The notes under the pieces: generated by a model
Seen by the model: the letters and a program-made list of their open reading frames with translations, nothing else
The model's database searches: none
Told to the model about the DNA's origin: nothing
In this document: piece after piece, positions 1 to 7,259 of the stretch
How the letters are laid out: each line of letters starts with the position of its first letter
How positions within the stretch are numbered: the stretch's first letter is position 1
Translations under genes and position numbers: made by a program
Source of the DNA: Gallionellaceae bacterium
GTDB taxonomy: Bacteria; Pseudomonadota; Gammaproteobacteria; Burkholderiales; Gallionellaceae
Assembly: GCA_021731185.1 (NCBI GenBank)
Contig: JAKFXW010000250.1
Location: forward strand, 1 to 11,048
Length of the DNA stretch: 11,048 nt
Direction of reading: 5' to 3'

Positions 1-241
1 TAAACGGGCATTAATTACCGGTGTCACCGGACAAGACGGGGCTTACCTTGCCGGGTTTCTGCTCCACAAGGGCTATGAAGCGCATGGCATCAAGCGCCGT
101 GCATCGTTGTTCAACGCAGCCCGAAGTGATTGCCTATGTCGTGGTTCTAACGAAGAAGATGCTAGCTTTTTTTTGCATTCTGGTGAACTGAATGACTGGC
201 AACTGCCCATTAAAAATTACAGATGGGGGCTAACGCGCTGA
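1..241 (+). pseudogene. gmd: 5' remnant of GDP-mannose 4,6-dehydratase (gmd), decayed
   Basis: Reading from base 2, the frame encodes the classic Gmd N-terminus: the Rossmann NAD(P)-binding segment ALITGVTGQDGAYLAGFLL followed by GYEAHGIKRRASLFNAARSD. After about residue 43 the conserved segment containing YQDP is replaced by unrelated residues, then a Gmd-like FFLHSGELND reappears, and the frame ends at TGA 239-241 after about 79 codons. Intact Gmd proteins are about 350-370 residues, so the catalytic YxxxK region and the sugar-binding part are absent. The true start lies just before the window. Intact Gmd converts GDP-mannose to GDP-4-keto-6-deoxymannose, precursor of GDP-fucose, GDP-rhamnose and GDP-perosamine; this piece cannot. 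Its place at the edge of a polysaccharide cluster suggests a leftover from replacement of an older locus. Identity as gmd-derived is secure; the recombination history is inference. Confidence 0.85.
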
Positions 242-242
242 G

Positions 243-968
243 ATGAAAATGGAAATAAATACGGATCGAATGATGGAATTGGTGACCCGATTCAACGTGG
301 ACCCGGCAAGTGATGCCGACTACATTCGTTTATCGCTCCCGCGCATCAATTTTACAATCGAACAGTTGCGGAAATATGATCTCACGGACAAGCGGATCTG
401 CGAAATTGGCTTTGGAGCAATTGGCCTCGCGTGCCAGTTGGAGTTGCGCGCGCGCGTTGATGCATACGATATCAGCGATACATACAAGCCAATGTGCGAG
501 CACCTTGGAATTCCTTGGGGGTTCCTCGATATTTCCAAGGAAATCAACGCGCCAGAAAATCTAGGTAAATACGATTTTATCATATTCTGCGAGGTCATCG
601 AGCATATAGCTCGCTCGCCAGTCGATATACTGCGAGAGCTCCGCAGCTGGCTCAAACCGGGCGGAGTGCTTATTGTATCGACAGTCAACCTTGTACGTCT
701 GTCGAATCGACTAAGAATGCTGACGGGCAAAGAAATATTCGCGAGATACGAGCCGGGCGCTTTTGTGATGGAGCACCACAGAGAATATACAATCGAAGAG
801 ATGCGCGCGTACCTGGGGGCTGCCGGTTATGCGGAGGTCGAACCATATTTTTATTCGCAGCCGGATCTTCGCTACCCGTTTCTTATCCAGCAGAGCTACC
901 TTTGGGTCGCCAGGCTCTTTCCAAACCTTGCAAACCTAATTTTTGCTTTCGCCAGGAACCCTGAGTAA
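243..968 (+). CDS. class I SAM-dependent methyltransferase
   Basis: A 241-residue protein with a Rossmann-type SAM-binding fold. Motif I is ICEIGFGAIG (residues 52-61); the acidic residue ending strand 2 is D76 in DAYDIS; motif II is FCEVIEH (115-121); the post-motif helix ends in LKPGG (137-141), before the strand VLIVST. This layout matches the Methyltransf_11/23-type enzymes common in polysaccharide clusters, where they methylate sugar hydroxyls or glycan ends. The acceptor cannot be told from sequence. No signal peptide or membrane helix is seen, so it should be cytoplasmic. It starts one base after the stop of the gmd remnant. No strong Shine-Dalgarno lies upstream of ATG 243 (GGGGG is 13 bases away); ATG 252 is an alternative start. 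Fold assignment is firm, substrate unknown. Confidence 0.85.
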   Translation: MKMEINTDRMMELVTRFNVDPASDADYIRLSLPRINFTIEQLRKYDLTDKRICEIGFGAIGLACQLELRARVDAYDISDTYKPMCEHLGIPWGFLDISKEINAPENLGKYDFIIFCEVIEHIARSPVDILRELRSWLKPGGVLIVSTVNLVRLSNRLRMLTGKEIFARYEPGAFVMEHHREYTIEEMRAYLGAAGYAEVEPYFYSQPDLRYPFLIQQSYLWVARLFPNLANLIFAFARNPE

Positions 969-1021
969 GCCCTTCTCCGAGGCTGCACCAGCTTTTTTCC
1001 ACTGGCCTTCTACACCTTTTT

Positions 1022-1025
1022 GGAG
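1022..1025 (+). promoter_or_regulatory. ribosome binding site favouring TTG start of the flippase
   Basis: GGAG at 1022-1025 lies five bases before TTG 1031. The alternative in-frame GTG at 1025 overlaps this GGAG and has only a pyrimidine-rich stretch upstream, so TTG 1031 is the better-supported start. Confidence 0.5.
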
Positions 1026-1030
1026 TGACT

Positions 1031-2278
1031 TTGAGAAATCTGAATTTAAAGGGCGCGTTCCCATATCTTTTTGCTGTAATGGGGGAAGGCATTGGGATTC
1101 TGATTGGTTTTCTAATGTTTGCTCTCATTCAGCACCGCTACGGTGTTGAACAGCTTTCAATTTACATGATAATGAGGCGGACAATCTCGATGCTCTTGCC
1201 CGCCGTAATGGCAGGGGTTCCTTTATCGCTAATACGGCATCTTAGTGTGCAAGAAGATCCTCGGCGCATTCAACAAACGGTTGCTTTAGGGTTGTTGATT
1301 CCTGCTTGCTTGGCGTCAATCCTCATGGTTCTTGCGGAATTGTCTCCTGGCTTTCTTGCCAGATCCTTGTTGGGGGGTGAAATCTATGCTGAATATGTAC
1401 CACCACTTTTATTCGCTGTTGCCTCCATGGCGTTGGCTCTGATTGTCTCGTCTATCAGCAAGGGTCTGCACCGGATCACCTTAGCTACTTCACTGAACAT
1501 CTTATTCTTTTCTGTTGTGCCGCTTGCTGCTTATCTTGCATCTAACTCCCTTGGTGATTTCTTTGTGAATTACGCTTTAGCACTGTCCATCTGTGGAATT
1601 GTACTGCTAGCGTATCTTGTCTCGCCTGTTAAGGTTTGTCGACCTTTCTTGAAATTTGACGTAGGTTTCGTCACATTCGGCATAAAGGGGGCGCTGAGTG
1701 AATCTCTGATGATGTTTCTGCTCTGGTTACCGCCGTTTATCATTGCGTCAAGCGATGCAATCAGGATATCCGGTTATTTTTCTCTGATGATGAGTTTGGT
1801 GCTCGTTACCTCATCCCCAATTGCGCCCATCGCTTCTGTAGTCATGCCCCAATTTTCTCGACATCTTCATCTGGGCCATGTAAAAGATTTGCGCATCTTG
1901 TTTTTCAGAACATTGGCTTTGCTTGGGGCAGTATCTGTGCCACTGTTTCTCGCAAGTCTTCTTATTTACGAATACCTTGCTGAGTACCTGCTCCATGGCG
2001 CAGCACCACTTGGGCAGAAGGCTACAGCCGTCTTGTTGACAGCTTCGATTCCTGCGTCAGTTTTTTATGGGTTCCGTAACATGGTTGATGTTGCCTTTAC
2101 CCCAATGAGAAATCTGCTAAACATATGTATCGCCCTAATGGTATTCGGATTGGTATTCTTTGGGATCACCTCTGGATATCCTTTGCAGACGCGAGTAGCC
2201 GTGGTTACGGGATTCACTGCGGCGATGTGGACCTTGGGAGGATTTACCTTATGGTATGCTCATCGCGCCAGTAAATAA
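1031..2278 (+). CDS. Wzx-type polysaccharide flippase (MOP superfamily)
   Basis: A very hydrophobic protein of about 415 residues with roughly a dozen predicted membrane helices and short charged loops, the size and shape of Wzx/RfbX-type O-antigen flippases (usually 400-480 residues). The N-terminal half has the helix 1 to helix 2 pattern of the family, including the segment LLPAVMAGVPLSLIRHLS near residues 54-71, where MOP transporters carry a Gly/Pro-containing helix and a basic residue. These proteins turn undecaprenyl-diphosphate-linked repeat units from the cytoplasmic to the periplasmic face of the inner membrane. Start TTG 1031 is preferred on its ribosome binding site; GTG 1025 adds two residues. 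It lies 62 bases after the methyltransferase and 145 bases before the Wzy/ligase-like gene. Wzx proteins are poorly conserved, so the call rests on topology and context; no gene symbol is given because the transported unit is unknown. Confidence 0.8.
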   Translation: MRNLNLKGAFPYLFAVMGEGIGILIGFLMFALIQHRYGVEQLSIYMIMRRTISMLLPAVMAGVPLSLIRHLSVQEDPRRIQQTVALGLLIPACLASILMVLAELSPGFLARSLLGGEIYAEYVPPLLFAVASMALALIVSSISKGLHRITLATSLNILFFSVVPLAAYLASNSLGDFFVNYALALSICGIVLLAYLVSPVKVCRPFLKFDVGFVTFGIKGALSESLMMFLLWLPPFIIASSDAIRISGYFSLMMSLVLVTSSPIAPIASVVMPQFSRHLHLGHVKDLRILFFRTLALLGAVSVPLFLASLLIYEYLAEYLLHGAAPLGQKATAVLLTASIPASVFYGFRNMVDVAFTPMRNLLNICIALMVFGLVFFGITSGYPLQTRVAVVTGFTAAMWTLGGFTLWYAHRASK

Positions 2279-2304
2279 GTAAAGTGGCGTCCTATAAGTC
2301 CTGC

Positions 2305-2340
2305 ACAACGCCTTATTCATTTGGTTTGAAGCGGCGTTGT
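2305..2340 (+). repeat. 8-bp inverted repeat between flippase and polymerase genes
   Basis: ACAACGCC (2305-2312) and GGCGTTGT (2333-2340) are perfect reverse complements separated by 20 bases. The loop is long and no T-run follows, so it is at best a weak terminator or pause hairpin. It sits between the flippase stop and the proposed promoter. Confidence 0.35.
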
Positions 2341-2368
2341 TGAGGGCATGCTTAGCTGTCCATCTGCT

Positions 2369-2398
2369 TTGAATGTATAAGAACGCTTGTGGTAAAAT
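2369..2398 (+). promoter_or_regulatory. candidate sigma-70 promoter with extended -10
   Basis: TTGAAT (2369-2374, four of six matches to TTGACA) is followed after 18 bases by TAAAAT (2393-2398, five of six matches to TATAAT), preceded by TG at 2390-2391 in the extended -10 position. A transcript starting near 2405 would begin just before the Shine-Dalgarno AAGG at 2413-2416 and exclude the upstream in-frame ATG 2373, which agrees with ATG 2424 as the real start. Found by eye, with no statistical score. Confidence 0.4.
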
Positions 2399-2423
2399 CC
2401 CTTCCACCCAAAAAGGTAGCTCT

Positions 2424-4010
2424 ATGGTTCAACTCGCCCAAACATCACCGCTCGTATGGCAGCGTGTCAGAACGATTCTTCGACAGCATCCATTGCATAG
2501 CCTTGGCATATTGTTGATGTTTATAGCGATTTTTTCAGGAAAGTTCTCGTTTGACCGGTTTGTGGTGGAAACGTCTCGGACGTCATGGCTTGAGTTAAGA
2601 ATATGGGCTAGTGCGTTAGCGTGTGCGCTTGTATTCTTCCTGATGCACCGAAGCCACTTCAGGATGCCTACGCTCAGAAAGGAGTTGTTAGTTGGCTTGG
2701 CCCTTTTGGTACTGCTGCACGGGTATTTCATTGTAAATGCGGTTCTTATCGGTGACGCCAGTCGGAAAGCAGAATATGTATTAGATTTCTCATTACTTTT
2801 GCTCTGGGCGTTTCTGATCGTGTTTTATTTTCGTTCCCAGAGCGAGCTGATTGTTTTCAGCATTATCGCCGAGACGGCAGCGATAGCGCTTTTTGTTTTG
2901 GCACTAATGGGTTGGGGGAATCCAGACCTGAATGGTGGTGGCTGGGCGCCTTTTGGTGGCACGATTACCTTCTACCGCATGGAGTTTCTGGCTTTTTGCG
3001 CGGGCCTGTATTTATCAATGGTAACCACAGCGGCCTACACAAGGGGGTTTCATCTGATGGTTGCTGGCATTGGCCTGTTCTCGGTGCTAGCCTCTTTGTC
3101 GAAGGCGGCCTTTATTGCTGCCCTATGCGTTACCCTCGTTGTCGCATTTAATCTATTAAGCGTCAAACAATACAAGCAGGCAGCGGGCATAGCCGCTATA
3201 ACTTGCGCAGTCTTTTTCGGTTTCTTTTGGATCAAGGGCGACCTTTTGCAGAATCGGGTTGAATGGGCGACTGGCTCTGCTATCGCTGTGCGTCCGGCGG
3301 AACCCCCCTCCCCCTCATGGAGCCTGATGCACGCTTTCTCCACAAGAATATTGGAAAAAATACAGTCCCAGAATGTGACGAGTATCGACGACTTAACAGA
3401 GGAAGAGCGGGCGCAACTCCGCGCTCTTTGGCAAGTGTTCAAGAACGGTGAGTTGCCAAGCTACACAACAGACCTGAAAACCTTTCTTATGTCAGTAAAC
3501 GGCATGGTGGTGCTAAACGACGGAACCACCCGGCTGCCGATGGCGCTGGCGGCTTGGGATGCATTTGTGTCGCACAAATGGTTTGGAATTGGGGTTGGGA
3601 ACTACACTTACAAGAGTTTCAACAGTTGGGCTGACGTCATCGATACCTACCGCTATCCGCACAATATCATCATGGAGGTTCTCGCTACCACGGGTTTGTT
3701 GGGCATCGTTCTTTTTCTTGTGGTAATTTTTTATTTCCAAGTGTTACTGCGGCAGCGTTTTCTTCAAGGAAGGCACCCTATCTATTTTGCCGGATACGGA
3801 GTTTTCATTTTTCTCACCGCTCTTTTTAGTGGGGACATTTACGATTTTCGGGTTTACTGGTACGTTGGATTGATCGCACTCATCTGTTTTCATGCGGACT
3901 CGCAGGGCAAGGAGAGTTCTCAATGTATCTTCGTTCCTGGCAGCAAGGCAGGTGGACAAATAGGGGATGCAGGTAATCCAGCGGCTCAGACTGAGATAAG
4001 ACCTTCATAG
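2424..4010 (+). CDS. O-antigen polymerase/ligase family membrane protein (Wzy/WaaL-like)
   Basis: A 528-residue integral membrane protein with about ten or more hydrophobic helices. One large hydrophilic, presumably periplasmic, loop spans roughly residues 272-380, followed by WFGIGVGNY (386-394) and the family signature YPHNIIMEVLATTGLLG (411-427), whose PHN histidine is H413. This large-loop-plus-PHN layout is that of the Wzy_C/O-antigen ligase family, which polymerises lipid-linked repeat units or attaches glycan to lipid A-core at the periplasmic face. Next to a Wzx-like flippase, polymerase is the likelier role, but ligase cannot be excluded. ATG 2424 has AAGG seven bases upstream; ATG 2373 would add 17 polar residues and lacks a site. 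The C-terminal tail (about 492-528) is polar, Gly/Ser-rich and probably cytoplasmic. Its stop is close to the following glycosyltransferase gene. Confidence 0.85.
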   Translation: MVQLAQTSPLVWQRVRTILRQHPLHSLGILLMFIAIFSGKFSFDRFVVETSRTSWLELRIWASALACALVFFLMHRSHFRMPTLRKELLVGLALLVLLHGYFIVNAVLIGDASRKAEYVLDFSLLLLWAFLIVFYFRSQSELIVFSIIAETAAIALFVLALMGWGNPDLNGGGWAPFGGTITFYRMEFLAFCAGLYLSMVTTAAYTRGFHLMVAGIGLFSVLASLSKAAFIAALCVTLVVAFNLLSVKQYKQAAGIAAITCAVFFGFFWIKGDLLQNRVEWATGSAIAVRPAEPPSPSWSLMHAFSTRILEKIQSQNVTSIDDLTEEERAQLRALWQVFKNGELPSYTTDLKTFLMSVNGMVVLNDGTTRLPMALAAWDAFVSHKWFGIGVGNYTYKSFNSWADVIDTYRYPHNIIMEVLATTGLLGIVLFLVVIFYFQVLLRQRFLQGRHPIYFAGYGVFIFLTALFSGDIYDFRVYWYVGLIALICFHADSQGKESSQCIFVPGSKAGGQIGDAGNPAAQTEIRPS

Positions 4011-4037
4011 AACAATGGCAGAAATCGACATGGCTGA

Positions 4038-4057
4038 AGGGTCCCGCGTGAGACCCT
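4038..4057 (+). promoter_or_regulatory. small hairpin over the glycosyltransferase translation start
   Basis: AGGGTC (4038-4043) pairs with GACCCT (4052-4057) around an 8-base loop. The stem covers part of the Shine-Dalgarno-like GAAGGG and the loop holds the candidate GTG start at 4048-4050. It could damp initiation, but a 6-bp stem may arise by chance. Confidence 0.25.
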
Positions 4058-5340
4058 CGATGAAGGTATGGCTGATTACGGTAGGTGAGCCTTTGCCGAC
4101 CTCCGAGAGGAAAAATCGCTTGTTGCGCACGGGGTTATTGGCAAACGCGCTAATAGACAAAGGTCACGACGTGACGTGGTGGACGTCCACGTTTGACCAT
4201 ACGAGCAAGCAGCACAGGTTCGACCGGGACTCCGTATTTCGCGCGGAGGAAAACCTGGAAATCGTGCTTCTGCATGGTATGGGCTATGAAAAGAACGTTT
4301 CGTTGCGTCGTTTGCTAGATCACGCAATCATTGCATTCAAATTCCTCAAGCGCTCACGGAGCACCCCTAAACCTGATATTATCCTGTGCTCTTTGCCTAC
4401 GCTGGAGTTGGGTGTGGCGGCAGTGCGGTACGGTAGAAGGATGGGGGTGCCAGTGATCCTGGATGTTAGGGATCTCTGGCCGGACATTTTTCTCGAGCTT
4501 GTTCCCAAGCGCTGGAGAAGCACTGCCAAGGTGGTGCTTCTGCCGATGTTTTGGGCGGTGCGCATGGCATGCAAGGGAGCCACTGGAGTTATTGGAAACT
4601 CGCCAGGCTTTGTAGATTGGGGTGTTCGCTATGCTGAGAGACCGCGGTGCCGATGGGATCGGGATTTCCCCTTCGGTTACAGCCAACAGGCGCCCAGTAA
4701 TGCGTTAATTGAGCAAGCCAAGTTGTTCTGGGCCAAGTTTTTTCTGAATGGAAAGCGCGAAGACTGCTTTATCGTTTGTTTCTTTGGGACTATCAGCCGA
4801 CAATTTGAACTTGATACGGTTATTGAGGCGGCGCGCAGATTAGAGGAGGGGGGGCGCAAGTTCAAATTTGTTCTTTGCGGGGCCGGTGACGCAGTTGAGG
4901 GCTATAAGAAGCTGGCTGGCGATTGCGAAAGCGTTATTTTCCCCGGCTGGGTAGGCGCACCCGAGATCTGGACATTGATGCAAATGTCTGATGTGGGGCT
5001 CGCACCCTATAAGAACGGTGAAGGATTTAAGGATAACTTGCCCAATAAACCTATTGAATACCTATCTGCAGGGCTTCCAGTTGTCTCCAGTCTTAACGGG
5101 TATTTGCAGGTGTTACTGAAGGAAAACGAGTGTGGACTAACCTATAGGGGCGGCGATGCAGGTAGTCTTGTAGATACTTTGGTCAATCTCTATGACGATC
5201 GATCAGCGTTGCATCTGATGTCGCACAATGCCTTTGCACTCTACAAGAAAAAATTTGTCGCGGAGAAGATATACGAGGAGTTGATCGACTACCTCGAGCA
5301 GGTCAAAGCCGTAGGGTATTTGGCAGGGGATGAAAAATAA
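4048..5340 (+). CDS. glycosyltransferase family 4
   Basis: A two-Rossmann-domain GT-B glycosyltransferase of about 430 residues. Counting from GTG 4048, the N-terminal acceptor domain starts at KVWLITVGEPLPT and contains the GT4 signature DVRDLWPD (about 139-146). The C-terminal nucleotide-sugar domain starts at FFGTISRQFELDTVIEAA and carries NLPNKPIEYLSAGLPVVSS, whose EYLSAG element stands for the EX7E-type donor-binding motif of retaining GT4 enzymes; it resembles the WbuB/WcaI-like group. It should add a sugar to the lipid-linked intermediate at the inner membrane; donor and acceptor are unknown. Starts are ambiguous: ATG 4015 and 4030 lack good ribosome sites, GTG 4048 has GAAGGG correctly spaced, and ATG 4060 matches the usual family beginning. 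The stop overlaps the next start by one base (TAATG), implying coupling. It is the only ordinary glycosyltransferase in the window. Confidence 0.88.
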   Translation: MRPSMKVWLITVGEPLPTSERKNRLLRTGLLANALIDKGHDVTWWTSTFDHTSKQHRFDRDSVFRAEENLEIVLLHGMGYEKNVSLRRLLDHAIIAFKFLKRSRSTPKPDIILCSLPTLELGVAAVRYGRRMGVPVILDVRDLWPDIFLELVPKRWRSTAKVVLLPMFWAVRMACKGATGVIGNSPGFVDWGVRYAERPRCRWDRDFPFGYSQQAPSNALIEQAKLFWAKFFLNGKREDCFIVCFFGTISRQFELDTVIEAARRLEEGGRKFKFVLCGAGDAVEGYKKLAGDCESVIFPGWVGAPEIWTLMQMSDVGLAPYKNGEGFKDNLPNKPIEYLSAGLPVVSSLNGYLQVLLKENECGLTYRGGDAGSLVDTLVNLYDDRSALHLMSHNAFALYKKKFVAEKIYEELIDYLEQVKAVGYLAGDEK

Positions 5341-6122
5341 TGGCCAAAAATTTTTTGGCAATAACTGAAGTTGGCGGTGAGCAGGTCTCGCAAGCCCAGG
5401 TTCTACGCTTTCAGCAACGCTATATGTGGGCTGGCTTGTTTTGCAAGGGAAAGGATGTGTTGGAGGCGGCATGTGGCACTGGCCCGGGCCTGGGTTATCT
5501 GGCAAGCGTCAGCAAGTCGCTGACTGCCGGGGATTATTCGCCGGAGGTTCTGGCGGTGTCCAGGGCGCACTATGGTGACCGGATTGCCTTGCGCGAATTT
5601 GATGCGCAGGCCACTCCGTTTGCCGATGCTTCTTTTGATGTGGTGATTCTTTTTGAGGCAATTTACTATTTGCCCGATGCCGAATGTTTTATTGCCGAAT
5701 GCCGCCGTTTGTTGCGGCCTGATGGCGTTTTGTTGTTGGTGACGGCTAATTGTGATTTGTTCGATTTCAATCCAAGCCCCTTTTCCATCCGGTATTACAA
5801 TCCCCCCGAGTTGTCGGTCTTGCTGGCGAAGCATGGCTTTGATGCGGAATTCTTCGGTGGCAGTCCGGTTGATCAGGCTGGATTGAAAAACCGTGTTTTG
5901 CGACTAGCCAAGAAGATGGCCGTGTCACTCAATCTTATTCCCGGCTCGATGCGCAGCAAGCGTTTTCTTAAGCGTTTGGTGTTCGGGAAGCTTGTGCCCA
6001 TGCCCCGTGAACTTCAGGTTGATGATGTACAGTACGAGCCGCCGGTTCCTATTGACGGAAGCCGGCCGGATACTGTTCATCAAGTACTCTATTGCGTTGC
6101 AAAAACTAAGGTGGCCAAATGA
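5340..6122 (+). CDS. class I SAM-dependent methyltransferase (Methyltransf_11-like)
   Basis: A 260-residue enzyme with a complete SAM-binding domain: motif I LEAACGTGPG (41-50), the strand 2 acidic residue D65 in AGDYS, FDVVILFEAIYYL (99-111), and LLRPDGVLLLVT (124-135). The C-terminal 80 residues are basic and contain PSPFSIRYYNPPELSVLL, typical of small glycan and lipid methyltransferases whose C-terminal part closes over the acceptor. No transmembrane helix is evident. It shares one base with the glycosyltransferase stop and has AGGGG about ten bases before its ATG. Its own stop overlaps the aminotransferase start as ATGA, so all three are probably translated together. It is distinct from the methyltransferase at 243-968, with no obvious close identity. 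A role in methylating a sugar of the repeat unit is inferred from context only. Confidence 0.87.
   Translation: MAKNFLAITEVGGEQVSQAQVLRFQQRYMWAGLFCKGKDVLEAACGTGPGLGYLASVSKSLTAGDYSPEVLAVSRAHYGDRIALREFDAQATPFADASFDVVILFEAIYYLPDAECFIAECRRLLRPDGVLLLVTANCDLFDFNPSPFSIRYYNPPELSVLLAKHGFDAEFFGGSPVDQAGLKNRVLRLAKKMAVSLNLIPGSMRSKRFLKRLVFGKLVPMPRELQVDDVQYEPPVPIDGSRPDTVHQVLYCVAKTKVAK
6108..6114 (+). promoter_or_regulatory. strong ribosome binding site of the aminotransferase
   Basis: AAGGTGG at 6108-6114 lies four bases before ATG 6119, inside the end of the preceding methyltransferase gene. With the ATGA overlap it fixes the start at 6119. Confidence 0.7.
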
Positions 6123-7228
6123 AGCAAATTCCATTTTTCAATTACCCAGCGCTGTTTGCTCAGGATGAGACTGAATTAATGCCTATTATTCATGATGTTT
6201 TGCGCCGTGGCGCTTATATCATGCAAAGGGATCTCACGGAGTTCGAAGAAAATCTTGCCCGTTATCTGGGGGTGAAACATGTCATTGGTGTTGCGGATGG
6301 AACAATTGCCCTGATTATGGGGTTGCGCGCTGCCGGCATTGGCCCGGGGGATGAGGTGATTGTGCCATCGCATACCTTTGTAGCCTCGGCTGCTTCTATT
6401 CACCATGTGGGCGCAAGACCCGTGTTGGCTGATTGTGCACGTGATCACCTTATTGATCCGGTTTCTGTTGAAAAACTTATCACCGACAAAACCCGCGCCA
6501 TCATGCCGGTACAATTGAATGGGCGTACGGCGAACATGGATCTTATCTGTGGATTGGCGGATCGGCATGGCTTGAAAATCGTCGAAGATTCAGCACAGGC
6601 GCTTGGGTCGAAATTCAAGGGGCGTTTCGCAGGCACGTTTGGTGTGGCCGGTACGTGCAGTTTTTATCCATCCAAGACGCTGGGTTGCTTCGGCGATGGC
6701 GGTGCTGTTTTTACCGACAATGATGAAGTGGCGGATTACCTTCGCCTGTTGCGCGATCATGGGCGCAGTCATACGGGAGATGTGATTGACTGGGGTTATA
6801 ATTCCCGCCTCGATAACCTGCAGGCAGCTATTCTGAACTTCAAGCTGAAAACATATGATCAGGCAGTGGCGCGTCGTCGTCAGATTGCGGCGATGTACGA
6901 TGAGCGCCTTCGTGATCTGGACGATATGGTATTGCCACCGGCGCCGGATTCTGACCCTGATCACTTCGACATTTTCCAAAATTATGAGGTCGAGAGCGGT
7001 CGCCGCGATGACTTACGAAAATTCATGGATGATAACGGCGTCAAGACCATTATTCAGTGGGGAGGTAAGACAATTCATCAGTTCAAGGATTTGGGGCTCA
7101 GTGATGATCTACCGGCGACGGAGGAAATGACGAGGCGTTTCTTCCTGTTACCCATGAACACTACGCTTGCCGATGAGGATGTGGAATACATTTGCGAGAC
7201 GATTCGTAAGTTTTATAAAACCAGATAG
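6119..7228 (+). CDS. DegT/DnrJ/EryC1/StrS family PLP-dependent sugar aminotransferase
   Basis: A 369-residue type I-fold PLP enzyme of normal family length. The phosphate-binding loop is ADGTIAL (59-65). GDEVIVPSHTFVASA (77-91) holds the usual cofactor-stacking region. VEDSAQALGS (155-164) supplies the PLP N1-binding D157 and Q160, and SFYPSKTLG (181-189) carries the Schiff-base lysine K186. FGDGGAV follows directly. Having lysine rather than histidine at this site marks an aminotransferase, not a ColD-type dehydratase. Family members transfer an amino group from glutamate or glutamine to a 3- or 4-keto NDP-sugar, or in AHBA synthases and cyclitol aminotransferases to a ring ketone. No ketosugar-forming enzyme is in the window, so its substrate must come from elsewhere or from the adjacent transketolase. 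Its stop lies 31 bases before the TylF-like gene. Confidence 0.93.
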   Translation: MKQIPFFNYPALFAQDETELMPIIHDVLRRGAYIMQRDLTEFEENLARYLGVKHVIGVADGTIALIMGLRAAGIGPGDEVIVPSHTFVASAASIHHVGARPVLADCARDHLIDPVSVEKLITDKTRAIMPVQLNGRTANMDLICGLADRHGLKIVEDSAQALGSKFKGRFAGTFGVAGTCSFYPSKTLGCFGDGGAVFTDNDEVADYLRLLRDHGRSHTGDVIDWGYNSRLDNLQAAILNFKLKTYDQAVARRRQIAAMYDERLRDLDDMVLPPAPDSDPDHFDIFQNYEVESGRRDDLRKFMDDNGVKTIIQWGGKTIHQFKDLGLSDDLPATEEMTRRFFLLPMNTTLADEDVEYICETIRKFYKTR

Positions 7229-7259
7229 TAAGGTTGCGGTTTAGCCAAGGGTATTTGAT

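Noticed and set aside
167..174. Run of eight T, possible intrinsic terminator
   Set aside because: No GC stem precedes it; the T-run lies inside the decayed gmd frame, where it encodes Phe-Phe next to gmd-like residues.
2305..2340. Rho-independent terminator after the flippase gene
   Set aside because: The 8-bp stem has a 20-base loop and no following T-run; it is kept only as an inverted repeat.
6119..7228. ColD-like PLP dehydratase instead of aminotransferase
   Set aside because: The Schiff-base lysine (K186) is present; ColD-type dehydratases have histidine there.
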